NCBI GenBank assembly: GCA_945878875.1
Contig: CAMCUC010000014.1
Location: 1-56,911 of the forward strand
Length of the DNA: 56,911 nucleotides
Reading direction: 5' to 3'
Source of the DNA: Rhizobium sp. Q54
GTDB taxonomy: Bacteria; Pseudomonadota; Alphaproteobacteria; Rhizobiales; Beijerinckiaceae
Shown in pieces: positions 27,977 to 36,649 of this stretch. A program made the position numbers and the translations under genes. Below the pieces are notes generated by a model. That model was not told the origin of the DNA. It worked only from the letters and a program-made list of their open reading frames with translations, and did not search any database. Within the stretch, counting starts at the first letter, position 1, and the number at the start of each line of letters is the position of its first letter.

Positions 27977-28783
27977 CTAATGCCTACGTCTCTCCACCCA
28001 CTCAAAAAACTGCGCCAGCACGCGCGGTTCCGCCAGCATCAGATGGCGGGCGTCAGATACGCGAACGAATTCTTTTGGCTCGCGCGCAAGCTCAAACAGC
28101 TTTTCGCCAAAGACGATGGGCACCACGTTGTCGCCCTCGCCGTGCATGATGAGCACGGGCGCCTTGACGTCGGCGATGCGCAAATCCGAGCGGAATTGAT
28201 CGAGCATCAACAGGTCCACCGGAAACATCCAGTAGAGCGCACGGCCGACATCGACAGCCGACGAGAACGGCGCCTCCAGCGCCAGGCCGCCAATTGCGCG
28301 GCTCGCGGCAAGTGCGACGCCGACGCCGGTTCCCAGAGATTCGCCGACGACCACGATACGCTCTGGCCGATAACCCCGCGCCAGCGCCGCGTCATAGGCC
28401 GCATTGGCGTCGAGCAGCAATCCCGCTTCCGTGGGCGCGCCCGTCGAGCCGCCATAGCCGCGATAACTGAGCGCCAAAAGGCCGTCGCCGTTCTGCATCA
28501 GCGCCAGAAATCGCTCGGCCCTGTCGCCAAGATTGCCGCCGTTGCCATGAAAGTAGAGGAACAGCACGCGCCCGTCTTGCGGCGGTCGGTGCCAGGCGAC
28601 GAGAGACTCGCCGTCGTCCGATTTGAGGATCAAACGCTCCACGCCCGGCAAGCGCTCCCGCACATGCTCCATATCGGCGGCGTCCGGGCGATAGAGCAGC
28701 GAACGCTGGGCAAAAACAAGCAGCAAACCGGAGATAATATAAGCTGTAATAGTGACGAACAGGAATGACCGGATAATCAGCAA
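27977..28783 (-). CDS. alpha/beta hydrolase with N-terminal membrane anchor
   Basis: A 268-residue hydrolase. An N-terminal transmembrane helix (FLFVTITAYIISGLLLVFA) anchors it, followed by the core: FHGNGGNLGDRA oxyanion loop, nucleophile Ser in VVVGESLGTG, Asp in the VLIMHGEGDNVVP segment and His in ARHLML. Such Bem46-like serine hydrolases have no assigned substrate. The start codon is a TTG with a poor ribosome-binding site, so the start is uncertain. Palindromic repeats lie on both sides. Confidence 0.8.
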   Translation of the reverse strand: MLIIRSFLFVTITAYIISGLLLVFAQRSLLYRPDAADMEHVRERLPGVERLILKSDDGESLVAWHRPPQDGRVLFLYFHGNGGNLGDRAERFLALMQNGDGLLALSYRGYGGSTGAPTEAGLLLDANAAYDAALARGYRPERIVVVGESLGTGVGVALAASRAIGGLALEAPFSSAVDVGRALYWMFPVDLLMLDQFRSDLRIADVKAPVLIMHGEGDNVVPIVFGEKLFELAREPKEFVRVSDARHLMLAEPRVLAQFFEWVERRRH

Positions 28784-28831
28784 TGAGCGTGCCCTGGTGG
28801 TTGCGAGTAGCGAATTGCGACTAGAAGAATA

Positions 28832-28964
28832 CCCCTCATCCGCCGCGCGTTGCGCGGCGACTTCTCCCGCAGGGAGAGAAGGGCGATCACGAGCAGCATA
28901 GAGCGCCTCTTCCTCCTCCCCTTGCGGGAGAAGGTACGCCTTGCGTCAGCAAGGGGCGGATGAG
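28832..28964. repeat. CCCTCATCCG intergenic palindromic element, copy 2
   Basis: Begins CCCCTCATCCG (28832-28842) and ends CGGATGAG (28957-28964), with an inner TTCTCCCGCAGGGAGAGAA hairpin and a second CTTGCGGGAGAAGG copy. It shares these blocks with 19715-19838 and 40553-40636, though the interior differs. Confidence 0.75.
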
Positions 28965-28997
28965 TGCTATCTTCTAATCCCTATTCCCTGCTCGCCC

Positions 28998-30398
28998 CTA
29001 ATGCCCCAACGACTTCACGATCGTCTCGACCATCTTCTTGGCGTCGGCGAAAAGCATCATCGTGTTGTCGCGGAAGAACAGCTCGTTCTCGACGCCCGCA
29101 TAGCCTGCGCCCATGCCGCGCTTGATGAACAGGACGGTCTTGGCCTTTTCCACATCCAGAATCGGCATGCCGTAAATCGACGATTTCGGGTCCGTCTTGG
29201 CGGATGGATTGGTCACGTCGTTGGCGCCGATGACAAACGCCACGTCCGCCTGCGCGAACTCAGAATTGATGTCCTCAAGCTCGAACACTTCGTCATAGGG
29301 CACATTGGCTTCCGCCAGCAGGACGTTCATGTGGCCGGGCATGCGGCCAGCCACGGGATGAATGGCGTATTTGACCTCGACGCCTTCCTTCTTCAACAGA
29401 TCGCACATTTCGCGCAGCGCATGTTGAGCCTGCGCCACAGCCATTCCGTAGCCGGGCACAATGATGACTTTCGCTGCGTTCTTCATGATGAAGGCCGCGT
29501 CTTCCGCCGAGCCCTGCTTGACGGGGCGCGTCTCGACCACGCCGGTCGCGGCCTCTGCGTCGCCACCAAAGCCGCCCAGAATCACGGAGATGAACGAGCG
29601 GTTCATCGCCTTGCACATGATGTAACTCAGGATCGCGCCCGATGAGCCCACGAGGGCGCCGGTGATAATCAGCGCGAGATTGCCCACCGTAAAGCCGATG
29701 CCCGCCGCCGCCCAGCCCGAATAGGAATTGAGCATCGAGACCACGACCGGCATGTCGGCGCCGCCGATGGGGATGATGAGCAACACGCCCAGCGCGAACG
29801 CCAGGATGACGATCATCCAGAACACAGGCTGGTTGGCCGTTTGCGTAAAGCCGATGATGAGCAGCACCAGCCAGACCGCCAGCACGACGTTGATGACATG
29901 CCTCTGCGGCAGCATGATCGGCTTGCCCGACATGCGCCCGTCGAGCTTCAAAAATGCGATGATCGAGCCCGTAAACGTCAGCGCGCCGATGCCCGCGCCC
30001 AGCGCCATTTCAAACAGGCTTGCGGCGCCTATGGCTCCTGGCTTGCCGATGCCAAAGGCTGCGGGCGCATTCAGCGCTCCAGCGGCCACAAGCACGGCGG
30101 CAAGGCCCACCAGCGCGTGAAAAAACGCCACCAGCTGCGGCATCGCCGTCATCTGCACCGTGCGGGCGCGCCAGGCGCCGATGCCGCCGCCAATCGCCAC
30201 GCCTGCGATCACGAAGACCCAGCCGGTGAAGCTGGAGGGCGGACTGTAGGCCAGAGTGGTGGCGATTGCCACGCCCATGCCAACCATGCCAAACAGATTG
30301 CCCTGCCGCGAGGAGGCAGGCGATGAAAGGCCGCGCAGCGAAAGGATGAACAACACGCCGGCGACGAGGTAGAGAAGGGCTGCGAGATTGGCGCTCAT
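28998..30398 (-). CDS. pntB: NAD(P) transhydrogenase subunit beta
   Basis: A 466-residue membrane subunit. About nine transmembrane helices form the proton channel, and the C-terminal NADP(H)-binding domain III contains VIIVPGYGMAVAQAQHA and KYAIHPVAGRMPGHMNVLLAEA, followed by DVAFVIGANDVTNP. The enzyme couples proton flow to hydride transfer from NADH to NADP+. It is the last gene of pntAA-pntAB-pntB, with six bases from pntAB. Confidence 0.97.
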   Translation of the reverse strand: MSANLAALLYLVAGVLFILSLRGLSSPASSRQGNLFGMVGMGVAIATTLAYSPPSSFTGWVFVIAGVAIGGGIGAWRARTVQMTAMPQLVAFFHALVGLAAVLVAAGALNAPAAFGIGKPGAIGAASLFEMALGAGIGALTFTGSIIAFLKLDGRMSGKPIMLPQRHVINVVLAVWLVLLIIGFTQTANQPVFWMIVILAFALGVLLIIPIGGADMPVVVSMLNSYSGWAAAGIGFTVGNLALIITGALVGSSGAILSYIMCKAMNRSFISVILGGFGGDAEAATGVVETRPVKQGSAEDAAFIMKNAAKVIIVPGYGMAVAQAQHALREMCDLLKKEGVEVKYAIHPVAGRMPGHMNVLLAEANVPYDEVFELEDINSEFAQADVAFVIGANDVTNPSAKTDPKSSIYGMPILDVEKAKTVLFIKRGMGAGYAGVENELFFRDNTMMLFADAKKMVETIVKSLGH

Positions 30399-30403
30399 AG
30401 GGT

Positions 30404-30709
30404 TTAGCCCTTCTTCTTGTACATCGCGAGCATGCGTTCGGTGACGAGGAAGCCGCCGAAGATGTTCACGCAGGCCAGCACCAGAGCAATGAACCCGAAG
30501 ATATTAGCCCACATCGCCCCGCTGTCGGCCCCGGTGGCGTCAACGCCCACCGAAAGCAGCGCGCCGACAACGATCACGGAAGAGATCGCGTTGGTAACGG
30601 ACATCAGGGGCGTATGCAGCGCAGGCGTTACAGCCCACACCACGTAATAGCCGACAAAAATCGCCAGTACGAAAATCGCCAACTGAAAGACGAACGGATC
30701 GACGGCCAT
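30404..30709 (-). CDS. pntAB: NAD(P) transhydrogenase subunit alpha-2
   Basis: A 101-residue membrane protein with three helices that corresponds to the transmembrane part of the alpha subunit: GYYVVWAVTPALHTPLMSVTNAISS is the conserved channel segment. In this lineage the alpha subunit is split in two, as the soluble NAD(H) domain is encoded separately upstream. It lies 42 bp after pntAA and 5 bp before pntB. Confidence 0.95.
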   Translation of the reverse strand: MAVDPFVFQLAIFVLAIFVGYYVVWAVTPALHTPLMSVTNAISSVIVVGALLSVGVDATGADSGAMWANIFGFIALVLACVNIFGGFLVTERMLAMYKKKG

Positions 30710-30751
30710 GAACGCGCCCCCTGTTAGGTGTGTTGCGCGAGGCGCAACGCC

Positions 30752-31888
30752 TCAAGCTTTGGTCTGGAAACTCGGATGAACGATAACGCCGTCGTTGACC
30801 AGCAACGTCGCGCGCACCAGCTCATCCTCGAAATTGATCGCCAGCGCCTTTTTCTCCTTGTCGATCATCGTCTCGACGAAGGCGAACAGGTTCTTGGCGT
30901 AAAGCTGCGAGGCGGTGGCCGCCAGACGACCTGGCAGATTGAGCAGGCCGAAAATCTTGACGCCGTTTTCGGTGACAAAAATCTCGCCGGGCTTTGACAA
31001 TTCGCAATTGCCGCCGCGCTCCACCGCCAGATCGACGATCACCGAACCCGGACGCATTGAGGCGACCATGTCCGCAGAGATCAGCTTTGGCGCGGGACGA
31101 CCGGGAATCAGCGCCGTGGTGACGACGATATCCTGTTTGGCGATATGGCTTGCGGTGAGGGCCGCTTGCTTGGCCTGATAATCCGCCGACATCTCCTTGG
31201 CGTAGCCGCCAGCCGTCTGCGCCTGTTTGAACTCGTCGTCCTCGACCGCCAGAAACTTGGAGCCAAGCGATTCCACCTGTTCCTTGGTTGCGGGCCGCAC
31301 GTCGGTCGCGGTGACGATGGCGCCCATGCGGCGCGCGGTGGCGATGGCCTGAAGGCCAGCGACGCCAACGCCCATAATGAAGATGCGCGCGGCTGAAACC
31401 GTACCTGCCGCCGTCATCATCATCGGCAGAGCGCGGCCATATTCGGCAGCTCCATCGACGATGGAGCGATAACCGGCGAGATTGGCTTGCGAGGACAAAA
31501 CGTCCATCACCTGCGCGCGGGTGATGCGCGGCATCAGCTCCATGCCAAACAGGCGGGCACCGGTGGCGGCGACCTCGTTCAGCGCCCCAGCGGCGCCATA
31601 GGGATCGGCAATACAAACGACTGCGGCGCCCGGATTGGCGCCTTTGAGGGCTGATGCTGGCGGGCGGCGCACGGCGAGCACGACGTCAGAGCCCGCCATA
31701 ACCTCAGGCAGGCTGGCGGCAATGCTTGCGCCTGCTGCGACATATTCAGCATCGAGAACGCCAGACTTGAGCCCGGCCCCAGCCTGAACCGCGACCTGCG
31801 CGCCAAGGGCGATAAACTTGCGGACGGTCTCGGGCGTAGCCGCAACGCGGGTTTCGCTCTCTAACTCGACCGGCACGGCAATGCGCAT
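30752..31888 (-). CDS. pntAA: NAD(P) transhydrogenase subunit alpha-1
   Basis: A 378-residue soluble NAD(H)-binding domain I: MRIAVPVELESETRVAATPETV at the N-terminus and a Rossmann region with IMGVGVAGLQAIATARRMGA. The start is ATG 31888 with GGAG at the right spacing. It heads pntAA-pntAB-pntB and is preceded on the same strand by a tiny cytochrome oxidase subunit gene 77 bp upstream. The cluster balances NADH and NADPH using the proton gradient. Confidence 0.95.
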   Translation of the reverse strand: MRIAVPVELESETRVAATPETVRKFIALGAQVAVQAGAGLKSGVLDAEYVAAGASIAASLPEVMAGSDVVLAVRRPPASALKGANPGAAVVCIADPYGAAGALNEVAATGARLFGMELMPRITRAQVMDVLSSQANLAGYRSIVDGAAEYGRALPMMMTAAGTVSAARIFIMGVGVAGLQAIATARRMGAIVTATDVRPATKEQVESLGSKFLAVEDDEFKQAQTAGGYAKEMSADYQAKQAALTASHIAKQDIVVTTALIPGRPAPKLISADMVASMRPGSVIVDLAVERGGNCELSKPGEIFVTENGVKIFGLLNLPGRLAATASQLYAKNLFAFVETMIDKEKKALAINFEDELVRATLLVNDGVIVHPSFQTKA

Positions 31889-31965
31889 GAAACGCTCCAG
31901 CGACAATGAGACTTGTTATCTGGAGCGTGACGCGAGTCTCGCCGAATCGCAAGTGTCGTCGTGAT

Positions 31966-32115
31966 TCAGAGCAGGACAATCGCCATAAAAACGAGAATTC
32001 CCACGGTCAGGATCGTGGTCCACTTGGCCAAAACGAGAAACAATTCATAGGTCTTCTCGTGTTCCGGGTAGTCCATCTCGGGATGGCCGCCGGTTGTGGG
32101 ATGATGATCTGCCAT
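31966..32115 (-). CDS. aa3-type cytochrome c oxidase subunit IV-like small membrane protein
   Basis: A 49-residue protein, too small for many gene finders. It reads MADHHPTTGGHPEMDYPEHE followed by KTYELFLVLAKWTTI and one transmembrane helix to ILVFMAIVLL. The D-Y-x-E-H-x-x-T-Y-x-x-F segment before a single helix is the signature of the bacterial aa3-type cytochrome oxidase subunit IV family. GGAGG-like GAGAGGCTCCC precedes the ATG. It sits upstream of pntAA on the same strand. Its location away from cox genes suggests co-expression with the transhydrogenase or a role beyond the oxidase. Confidence 0.85.
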   Translation of the reverse strand: MADHHPTTGGHPEMDYPEHEKTYELFLVLAKWTTILTVGILVFMAIVLL

Positions 32116-32197
32116 GGGAGCCTCTCGGGGTGAATTCTGGGGAAGGCTTTAGCCGAATCGCGCACAGCGGGCAATCGGGCGAAACTACGCAGGAGCC

Positions 32198-33565
32198 CTA
32201 AAGTCCCGCCCGCGCCAGCGCCTGTGCCTGCCGCTCCGCCAATTGGCGCACGTCGAACCCCTCCCCCAACGCCTCGTTGAACATGGCGCAGAAATTCATG
32301 CGGGCGTCGAGCCGCAGGAAAGCGCCCCCGAGGCCAATGGCCGCACGGTCCATGAATACGAATTCGCGCGGGATCGTCACCGGCCCCTTCTCCTTCAGGC
32401 CGCGATGTACGAGCATCGCCTGTTCGCGCCCATATTGGCCGGGCGACACGCCCTCTGCGATAGGCCGCACGCGATCATCAAGCAGCGGGCCATAGATGAA
32501 GCGCGCCCAGATGTTCAGCACGTCGACAAGTTCGGGCTTGAGATTGCGAAAACCCCATACCTCATAGGCTTTGGCGACAAGGTCTTCGTCGCCGTCGCGC
32601 AAGCCCATGTAGAGGTCGATCACGCCCTGCACGAAGGCGGGCGGGAAGATGCGGATGCAGCCGTAATCGAGCAGATTGATGCCGCCCGCCTGCCCGTCGG
32701 CATTTCGGAACACGGTGTAATTGCCCAGATGGGGATCGCCGTGGATGATGCCCAGCTGCACGAACGGCGCCCACCACGCGCGGAACATCGCCCGCGCTAT
32801 TGTGTTGCGCTCCTCCTGCGAGGCGCTGACAAAATCCATCAGCGGCTCGCCCTCAAGCCAGTCGAGCGTAAGCAGGCGACCGGTGGACAGTTCATGGCGA
32901 ACGCCAGGCGTGCGCACGTCGCCAATAGTGTCTTTGCCCGCGCCAAGAATGTCGGCGTAAAGCGCAGCGTGCTTGGCCTCGCGCTGATAATCCAGCTCTT
33001 CGCGCACGCGGGCGCCGATTTCAGCGGCCATCTCTTTGGTGTCGACCGCGCCGTCGAAGCGCTTGCGCAGCGCAAACAACATGTCGAGTTGCTTTAGATC
33101 CGCCTCGACTGTGGATTTCATATCCGGATATTGCAGCTTGCACGCAAGCGGCGATCCGTCATGCGCGATGGCGCGATGCACTTGCCCCAGAGAGGCCGCG
33201 TGGGCGGGATGCAAATCGAACTCGCGGAATTTCGAGCGCCAGTCGGCCCCAAGTTCAGCCACCATGCGGCGCTTGACGAAAGCAGCCCCCATCGGCGGCG
33301 CGTTGGATTGCAAAGTCTGCAATTTGACCGCCCATTCCTCCGGCAAAGCCTCGGGGATGGTGGCCATGAATTGCGCCACTTTCATCAGCGGCCCCTTGAG
33401 GCCGCCCAGCGCCGCCGTCAACGCCGCCGCATTGGCGCTGTCGCCAACCTCGCGCCCCGTGAGCCGCGCGCCCGCCATACGCGCCGCAACGCCGCCAATG
33501 CTCGCGCCCACGCGCGCATAACGCGCCGCGCGCGCGGAAAACCTGTCGCCTTCAGAATCAGACAT
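32198..33565 (-). CDS. ABC1/UbiB family atypical kinase
   Basis: A 455-residue protein of the ADCK/UbiB atypical kinase family. The family-specific N-terminal KxGQ-like element reads LMKVAQFMATIPEALPEE. The nucleotide-binding lysine is in ACKLQYPDM. The catalytic loop has HGDPHLGNYTV and the metal-binding Asp is in LLDYGC. Members support ubiquinone synthesis or act as ATPases on lipids. It is not in a ubiquinone cluster here. GGGG stands six bases before the ATG. Confidence 0.88.
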   Translation of the reverse strand: MSDSEGDRFSARAARYARVGASIGGVAARMAGARLTGREVGDSANAAALTAALGGLKGPLMKVAQFMATIPEALPEEWAVKLQTLQSNAPPMGAAFVKRRMVAELGADWRSKFREFDLHPAHAASLGQVHRAIAHDGSPLACKLQYPDMKSTVEADLKQLDMLFALRKRFDGAVDTKEMAAEIGARVREELDYQREAKHAALYADILGAGKDTIGDVRTPGVRHELSTGRLLTLDWLEGEPLMDFVSASQEERNTIARAMFRAWWAPFVQLGIIHGDPHLGNYTVFRNADGQAGGINLLDYGCIRIFPPAFVQGVIDLYMGLRDGDEDLVAKAYEVWGFRNLKPELVDVLNIWARFIYGPLLDDRVRPIAEGVSPGQYGREQAMLVHRGLKEKGPVTIPREFVFMDRAAIGLGGAFLRLDARMNFCAMFNEALGEGFDVRQLAERQAQALARAGL

Positions 33566-33635
33566 GAGACGCCCCTTTACTGCTGGATATAGGCGGGCGG
33601 GGCGGTAAATCCAGTTTGCGGGGTTAAGCCTGAAC

Positions 33636-33722
33636 TTAAATTTGGCCGCGCAGCCAATCTGCGAGGCTATCTTCGGTCAGCTCGCCTGCCGCAAGCGCGA
33701 CATGTTTGGTTTGCAAGATCAT
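33636..33722 (-). CDS. 28-residue ORF translationally coupled to upstream small gene
   Basis: A short frame starts with an ATG that overlaps the TGA stop of the gene before it (ATGA at 33722-33719) and ends at TAA (33636). Its product is MILQTKHVALAAGELTEDSLADWLRGQI, which has a balanced, protein-like composition. Two readings are possible: a true tiny coupled gene, or the displaced C-terminus of the upstream protein after a frameshift. No family is recognised. Confidence 0.35.
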   Translation of the reverse strand: MILQTKHVALAAGELTEDSLADWLRGQI

Positions 33723-33898
33723 TTTGCGAGAATGCGAAACGTCGCCTCATATTCGTCCATGATCTTCCGTCCCACGCTCGTTACTTTCTGGCGACGCTCT
33801 TCGGGGCTCACCTCTTGCACAGGCCGCAGCTCGACATTATTCCCGAGCTTCACTTCGAGCACGACAGACTGACCTTTAAGTTTCGCAGCTTCGTTCAT
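33719..33898 (-). CDS. small hypothetical protein
   Basis: A 59-residue protein starting at ATG 33898, with GGGAG upstream. It reads as a beta-rich start (KGQSVVLEVKLGNNVEL) and a charged helical end (SPEERRQKVTSVGRKIMDEYEATFRILAK). No signal peptide, no cysteine. I do not recognise a family. A longer frame from a GTG at 33946 exists but has no ribosome-binding site. It lies between galE and an ABC1-kinase gene, both on the same strand, and is coupled to a 28-codon frame after it. Confidence 0.55.
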   Translation of the reverse strand: MNEAAKLKGQSVVLEVKLGNNVELRPVQEVSPEERRQKVTSVGRKIMDEYEATFRILAK

Positions 33899-33970
33899 CA
33901 CATGCGTCTCCCGGACCGTATGAACATAATGCGATCCCGCATCCACTTAAAGCCAACCTCAAGCACTGCC

Positions 33971-34957
33971 CTAAGCCGCCCGATTATGCAGCCTTCGCTC
34001 CCACGCCAGCGATTGCGCTATCATGGCGCGCAAGTCCGCGTGGACCGGTTTCCAGCCAAGCAGCGATTTGATGCGCGTGTTGTCGGCGATGACGGAAGCG
34101 GAATCGCCTGGACGGCGGCCCGACAAACGAACCGGGAAATCCACGCCCGCCACGGACTTCACCACCTCAATCACCTCCAGCACCGAATAGCCGGTTTGAT
34201 AGCCGCAATTGCACACGATGCTGTCGCCGCCCGCGCGCAGATAGCGCAAGGCGTCGAGATGGGCGCGCACAAGATCCGTGACGTGGATGAAATCGCGCAC
34301 GCATGAGCCGTCGGGCGTTGGGTAATCGGTTCCAAAAACCTCCATGCCGTTGCGGAACCCAAGCGCGGCGCGCACTGCTGTCTTGATCAGGTGGCTGGCG
34401 TTGGCGGTTGATTGTCCGACGCGCCCCTGCGGATCGGCGCCAGCGACATTGAAATAACGCAGCGCCACATGGTTCATATTATGGGCGCTCGATATGTCTT
34501 GCAGCATCCATTCAACCATCAGCTTTGAGCGCCCATAGGGCGACAAAGGCGACAGCCGCGTATCTTCGCACACCGGCGAGCTTTCCGGATCGCCATAAAC
34601 GGCAGCCGTCGATGAAAATATAAAGCGCTCAATTCCGCACGCGGCGACGCAGCTAATCAAAGCCAGCGCCCTGGCTGTATTATTCACGTAATAAGCGACG
34701 GGATCGGCAATGGATTCCGGCACTACTATCTTGGCCGCAAAGTGAATGACCTCACGTATGTCATGGTCTTTGATGGTTTTTGCAACAAGCGCCTCATCGC
34801 CGAAATCACCTATTACGAGCGGCACGCTTTTAGGCACAGCTGAGGCAAAGCCGGTAGATAGATTATCGAGAACGACGACAGATTCTCCGGCGGCAAGAAG
34901 TTCGAGGGTCATGTGACTGCCGATAAATCCGGCGCCCCCTGTGACGAGCACTGTCAT
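33971..34957 (-). CDS. galE: UDP-glucose 4-epimerase
   Basis: A 328-residue short-chain dehydrogenase fold epimerase interconverting UDP-glucose and UDP-galactose with bound NAD. The glycine motif VTGGAGFIGSHMTLELL is at the N-terminus. FSSTAAVYG with the catalytic Ser precedes YGRSK (Tyr and Lys of the triad). DYPTPDGSCVRDFIHVTDL is the GalE signature. It is divergent from galU, with 164 bp between the starts, and both supply sugar nucleotides for the envelope. Confidence 0.95.
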   Translation of the reverse strand: MTVLVTGGAGFIGSHMTLELLAAGESVVVLDNLSTGFASAVPKSVPLVIGDFGDEALVAKTIKDHDIREVIHFAAKIVVPESIADPVAYYVNNTARALALISCVAACGIERFIFSSTAAVYGDPESSPVCEDTRLSPLSPYGRSKLMVEWMLQDISSAHNMNHVALRYFNVAGADPQGRVGQSTANASHLIKTAVRAALGFRNGMEVFGTDYPTPDGSCVRDFIHVTDLVRAHLDALRYLRAGGDSIVCNCGYQTGYSVLEVIEVVKSVAGVDFPVRLSGRRPGDSASVIADNTRIKSLLGWKPVHADLRAMIAQSLAWERRLHNRAA

Positions 34958-35121
34958 GAAAAGTGACCTTCCGTAAAAGCATCACGTTACGTTAATGTTC
35001 GTGTGCTATTGAGCGTAAACGGAAGTCGTAAAGTTTATGTTGCGATACGTCCGCAAACGCGCAACTCAAGATCGCGCGTCCGCAAGAGCGCGTGCCCGAA
35101 CACGCCAGAGATGGAATTTTC

Positions 35122-36003
35122 ATGTCCAAGCGCATTCGTAAAGCTGTATTTCCCGTCGCCGGTCTTGGCACTCGCGTGCTGCCGGCAACCAAATCCATTC
35201 CAAAAGAAATGCTGACCGTCGTTGACCGGCCCGTGCTTCAACATTGCGTCGATGAAGCGCGCGAGGCTGGCATCGAACATTTCGTGTTCGTCACCGGGCG
35301 CAACAAGGCCGTTATCGAAGATCATTTCGACATGGCCTATGAGCTTGAGGACACGCTCCAGCGTCGTGGCAAAAAGAAAGAATTCGATGCGTTGATGGCC
35401 GATCTTCCGGCCGCAGGCGCCACCAGCTTCACGCGCCAGCAGGCACCGCTGGGCCTTGGCCATGCGGTCTGGTGCGCGCGCGACATCATCGGCGACGAGC
35501 CGTTCGCCGTGCTGCTGCCCGACATGATCACACTGCCCGGCCAGCGCAACACGCGCTGCCTGGCGCAATGCATCGAGGCCTATAACAACCACGGCGGCAA
35601 CATCATTGCGGTGGAGGAAGTCGCGCCGCAAGACACGCACATGTATGGCGTGGTGTCCGTCGCGAAGGATTTCGGCCACACGTTCCAGATCGGCGGCATG
35701 GTTGAAAAGCCCCCGCAGGGTACCGCTCCGTCAAATTCTATAATCTCCGGCCGCTATATTCTTGAGCCGCAGATTTTCGACATTCTGGCGAATGTTGAAA
35801 AGGGCGCAGGCGGCGAGATTCAGCTTACTGACGGCATGAAGAAATTGCAGGAAATGCAAGACTTCTTTGGCGTGCGCTTTGACGGCAAGACCTATGACAC
35901 AGGCTCCAAGGTCGGCTTTCTGGCCGCCAACGTTGCGTTCGCCATGTCGCGCGACGACATCCGCCCCGGTTTCCTTGAGGAATTGAAGAAAATCGTCGGT
36001 TAG
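35122..36003 (+). CDS. galU: UTP-glucose-1-phosphate uridylyltransferase
   Basis: A 293-residue enzyme that makes UDP-glucose from glucose-1-phosphate and UTP. The nucleotide-binding start RKAVFPVAGLGTRVLPATK and the PKEMLTVVDRPVLQ segment are intact. ARDIIGDEPFAVLLPDMI and GGMVEKPP follow. The start at 35122 directly begins the family's usual N-terminus, while a start ten codons upstream is possible. It is divergent to galE. Confidence 0.95.
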   Translation: MSKRIRKAVFPVAGLGTRVLPATKSIPKEMLTVVDRPVLQHCVDEAREAGIEHFVFVTGRNKAVIEDHFDMAYELEDTLQRRGKKKEFDALMADLPAAGATSFTRQQAPLGLGHAVWCARDIIGDEPFAVLLPDMITLPGQRNTRCLAQCIEAYNNHGGNIIAVEEVAPQDTHMYGVVSVAKDFGHTFQIGGMVEKPPQGTAPSNSIISGRYILEPQIFDILANVEKGAGGEIQLTDGMKKLQEMQDFFGVRFDGKTYDTGSKVGFLAANVAFAMSRDDIRPGFLEELKKIVG

Positions 36004-36217
36004 CGCAGCTCGCAAACAGCGGGCTTTGCTGCTGCAAGCCTCATCACCGCCAAACAAAGCGCCAACACAATGCCGTCGTGACCGTCCTCAGATCAAGTCC
36101 GGGGACGTTCATGACGCGCCTGTCATATCGTGGATAGAGCCTCCGGCAAGGCTGCTGCAATCAGCATCGCCTGCGGGCTGGAAGCCTGCCGTCCAAAGGG
36201 GCGAACCTGTTTAAAGC

Positions 36218-36649
36218 TTACGCCTGTTCAACCCGCAGGAATGTCGCTTCTTCAATTGCCACCACGCGAATGCGCGCGCCCGCAGGCATGTCCGGGCCAC
36301 GCAGGCGCCATTGCGTGTCGTTGACGGAGATTACGCCTTCCCCGCCAGCGATCGGCTGATTCAGCGTGAACGTGCGCCCCACCAGCGCATCCGCGCGCCG
36401 GTTTAGAAACGGCTCGTCGGTTTGCAAACTGGCGGCCCCGTAGACCCGCCGCCCGATCAAAACGGAAGCCCCGGCGCTGAAGGCGAAAAACAACAGCGAC
36501 CATGCAAAGGTCAGGTCCACCGCTGCGGTCAAAAGGCCGGTGGCTATGGCGGCGATTCCAATCCACAACAGGAACACGCCAGGCGCAAACGCCTCGCCCG
36601 CAATCAGCAGCATGCCCGCAATCAGCCAGAGCCAGAAGCCGGAGATCAT
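36218..36649 (-). CDS. NfeD family membrane protein
   Basis: A 143-residue protein with three or four hydrophobic helices (FWLWLIAGMLLIAGEAFAPGVFLLW and two more) and a soluble C-terminal beta-barrel (OB-like) with GRTFTLNQPIAGGEGVISVNDTQWRLRGPDMPAG. NfeD-like proteins pair with SPFH/stomatin partners in membrane microdomains. The ATG overlaps the stop of the SPFH gene (ATGA), confirming the functional pair. Confidence 0.9.
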   Translation of the reverse strand: MISGFWLWLIAGMLLIAGEAFAPGVFLLWIGIAAIATGLLTAAVDLTFAWSLLFFAFSAGASVLIGRRVYGAASLQTDEPFLNRRADALVGRTFTLNQPIAGGEGVISVNDTQWRLRGPDMPAGARIRVVAIEEATFLRVEQA

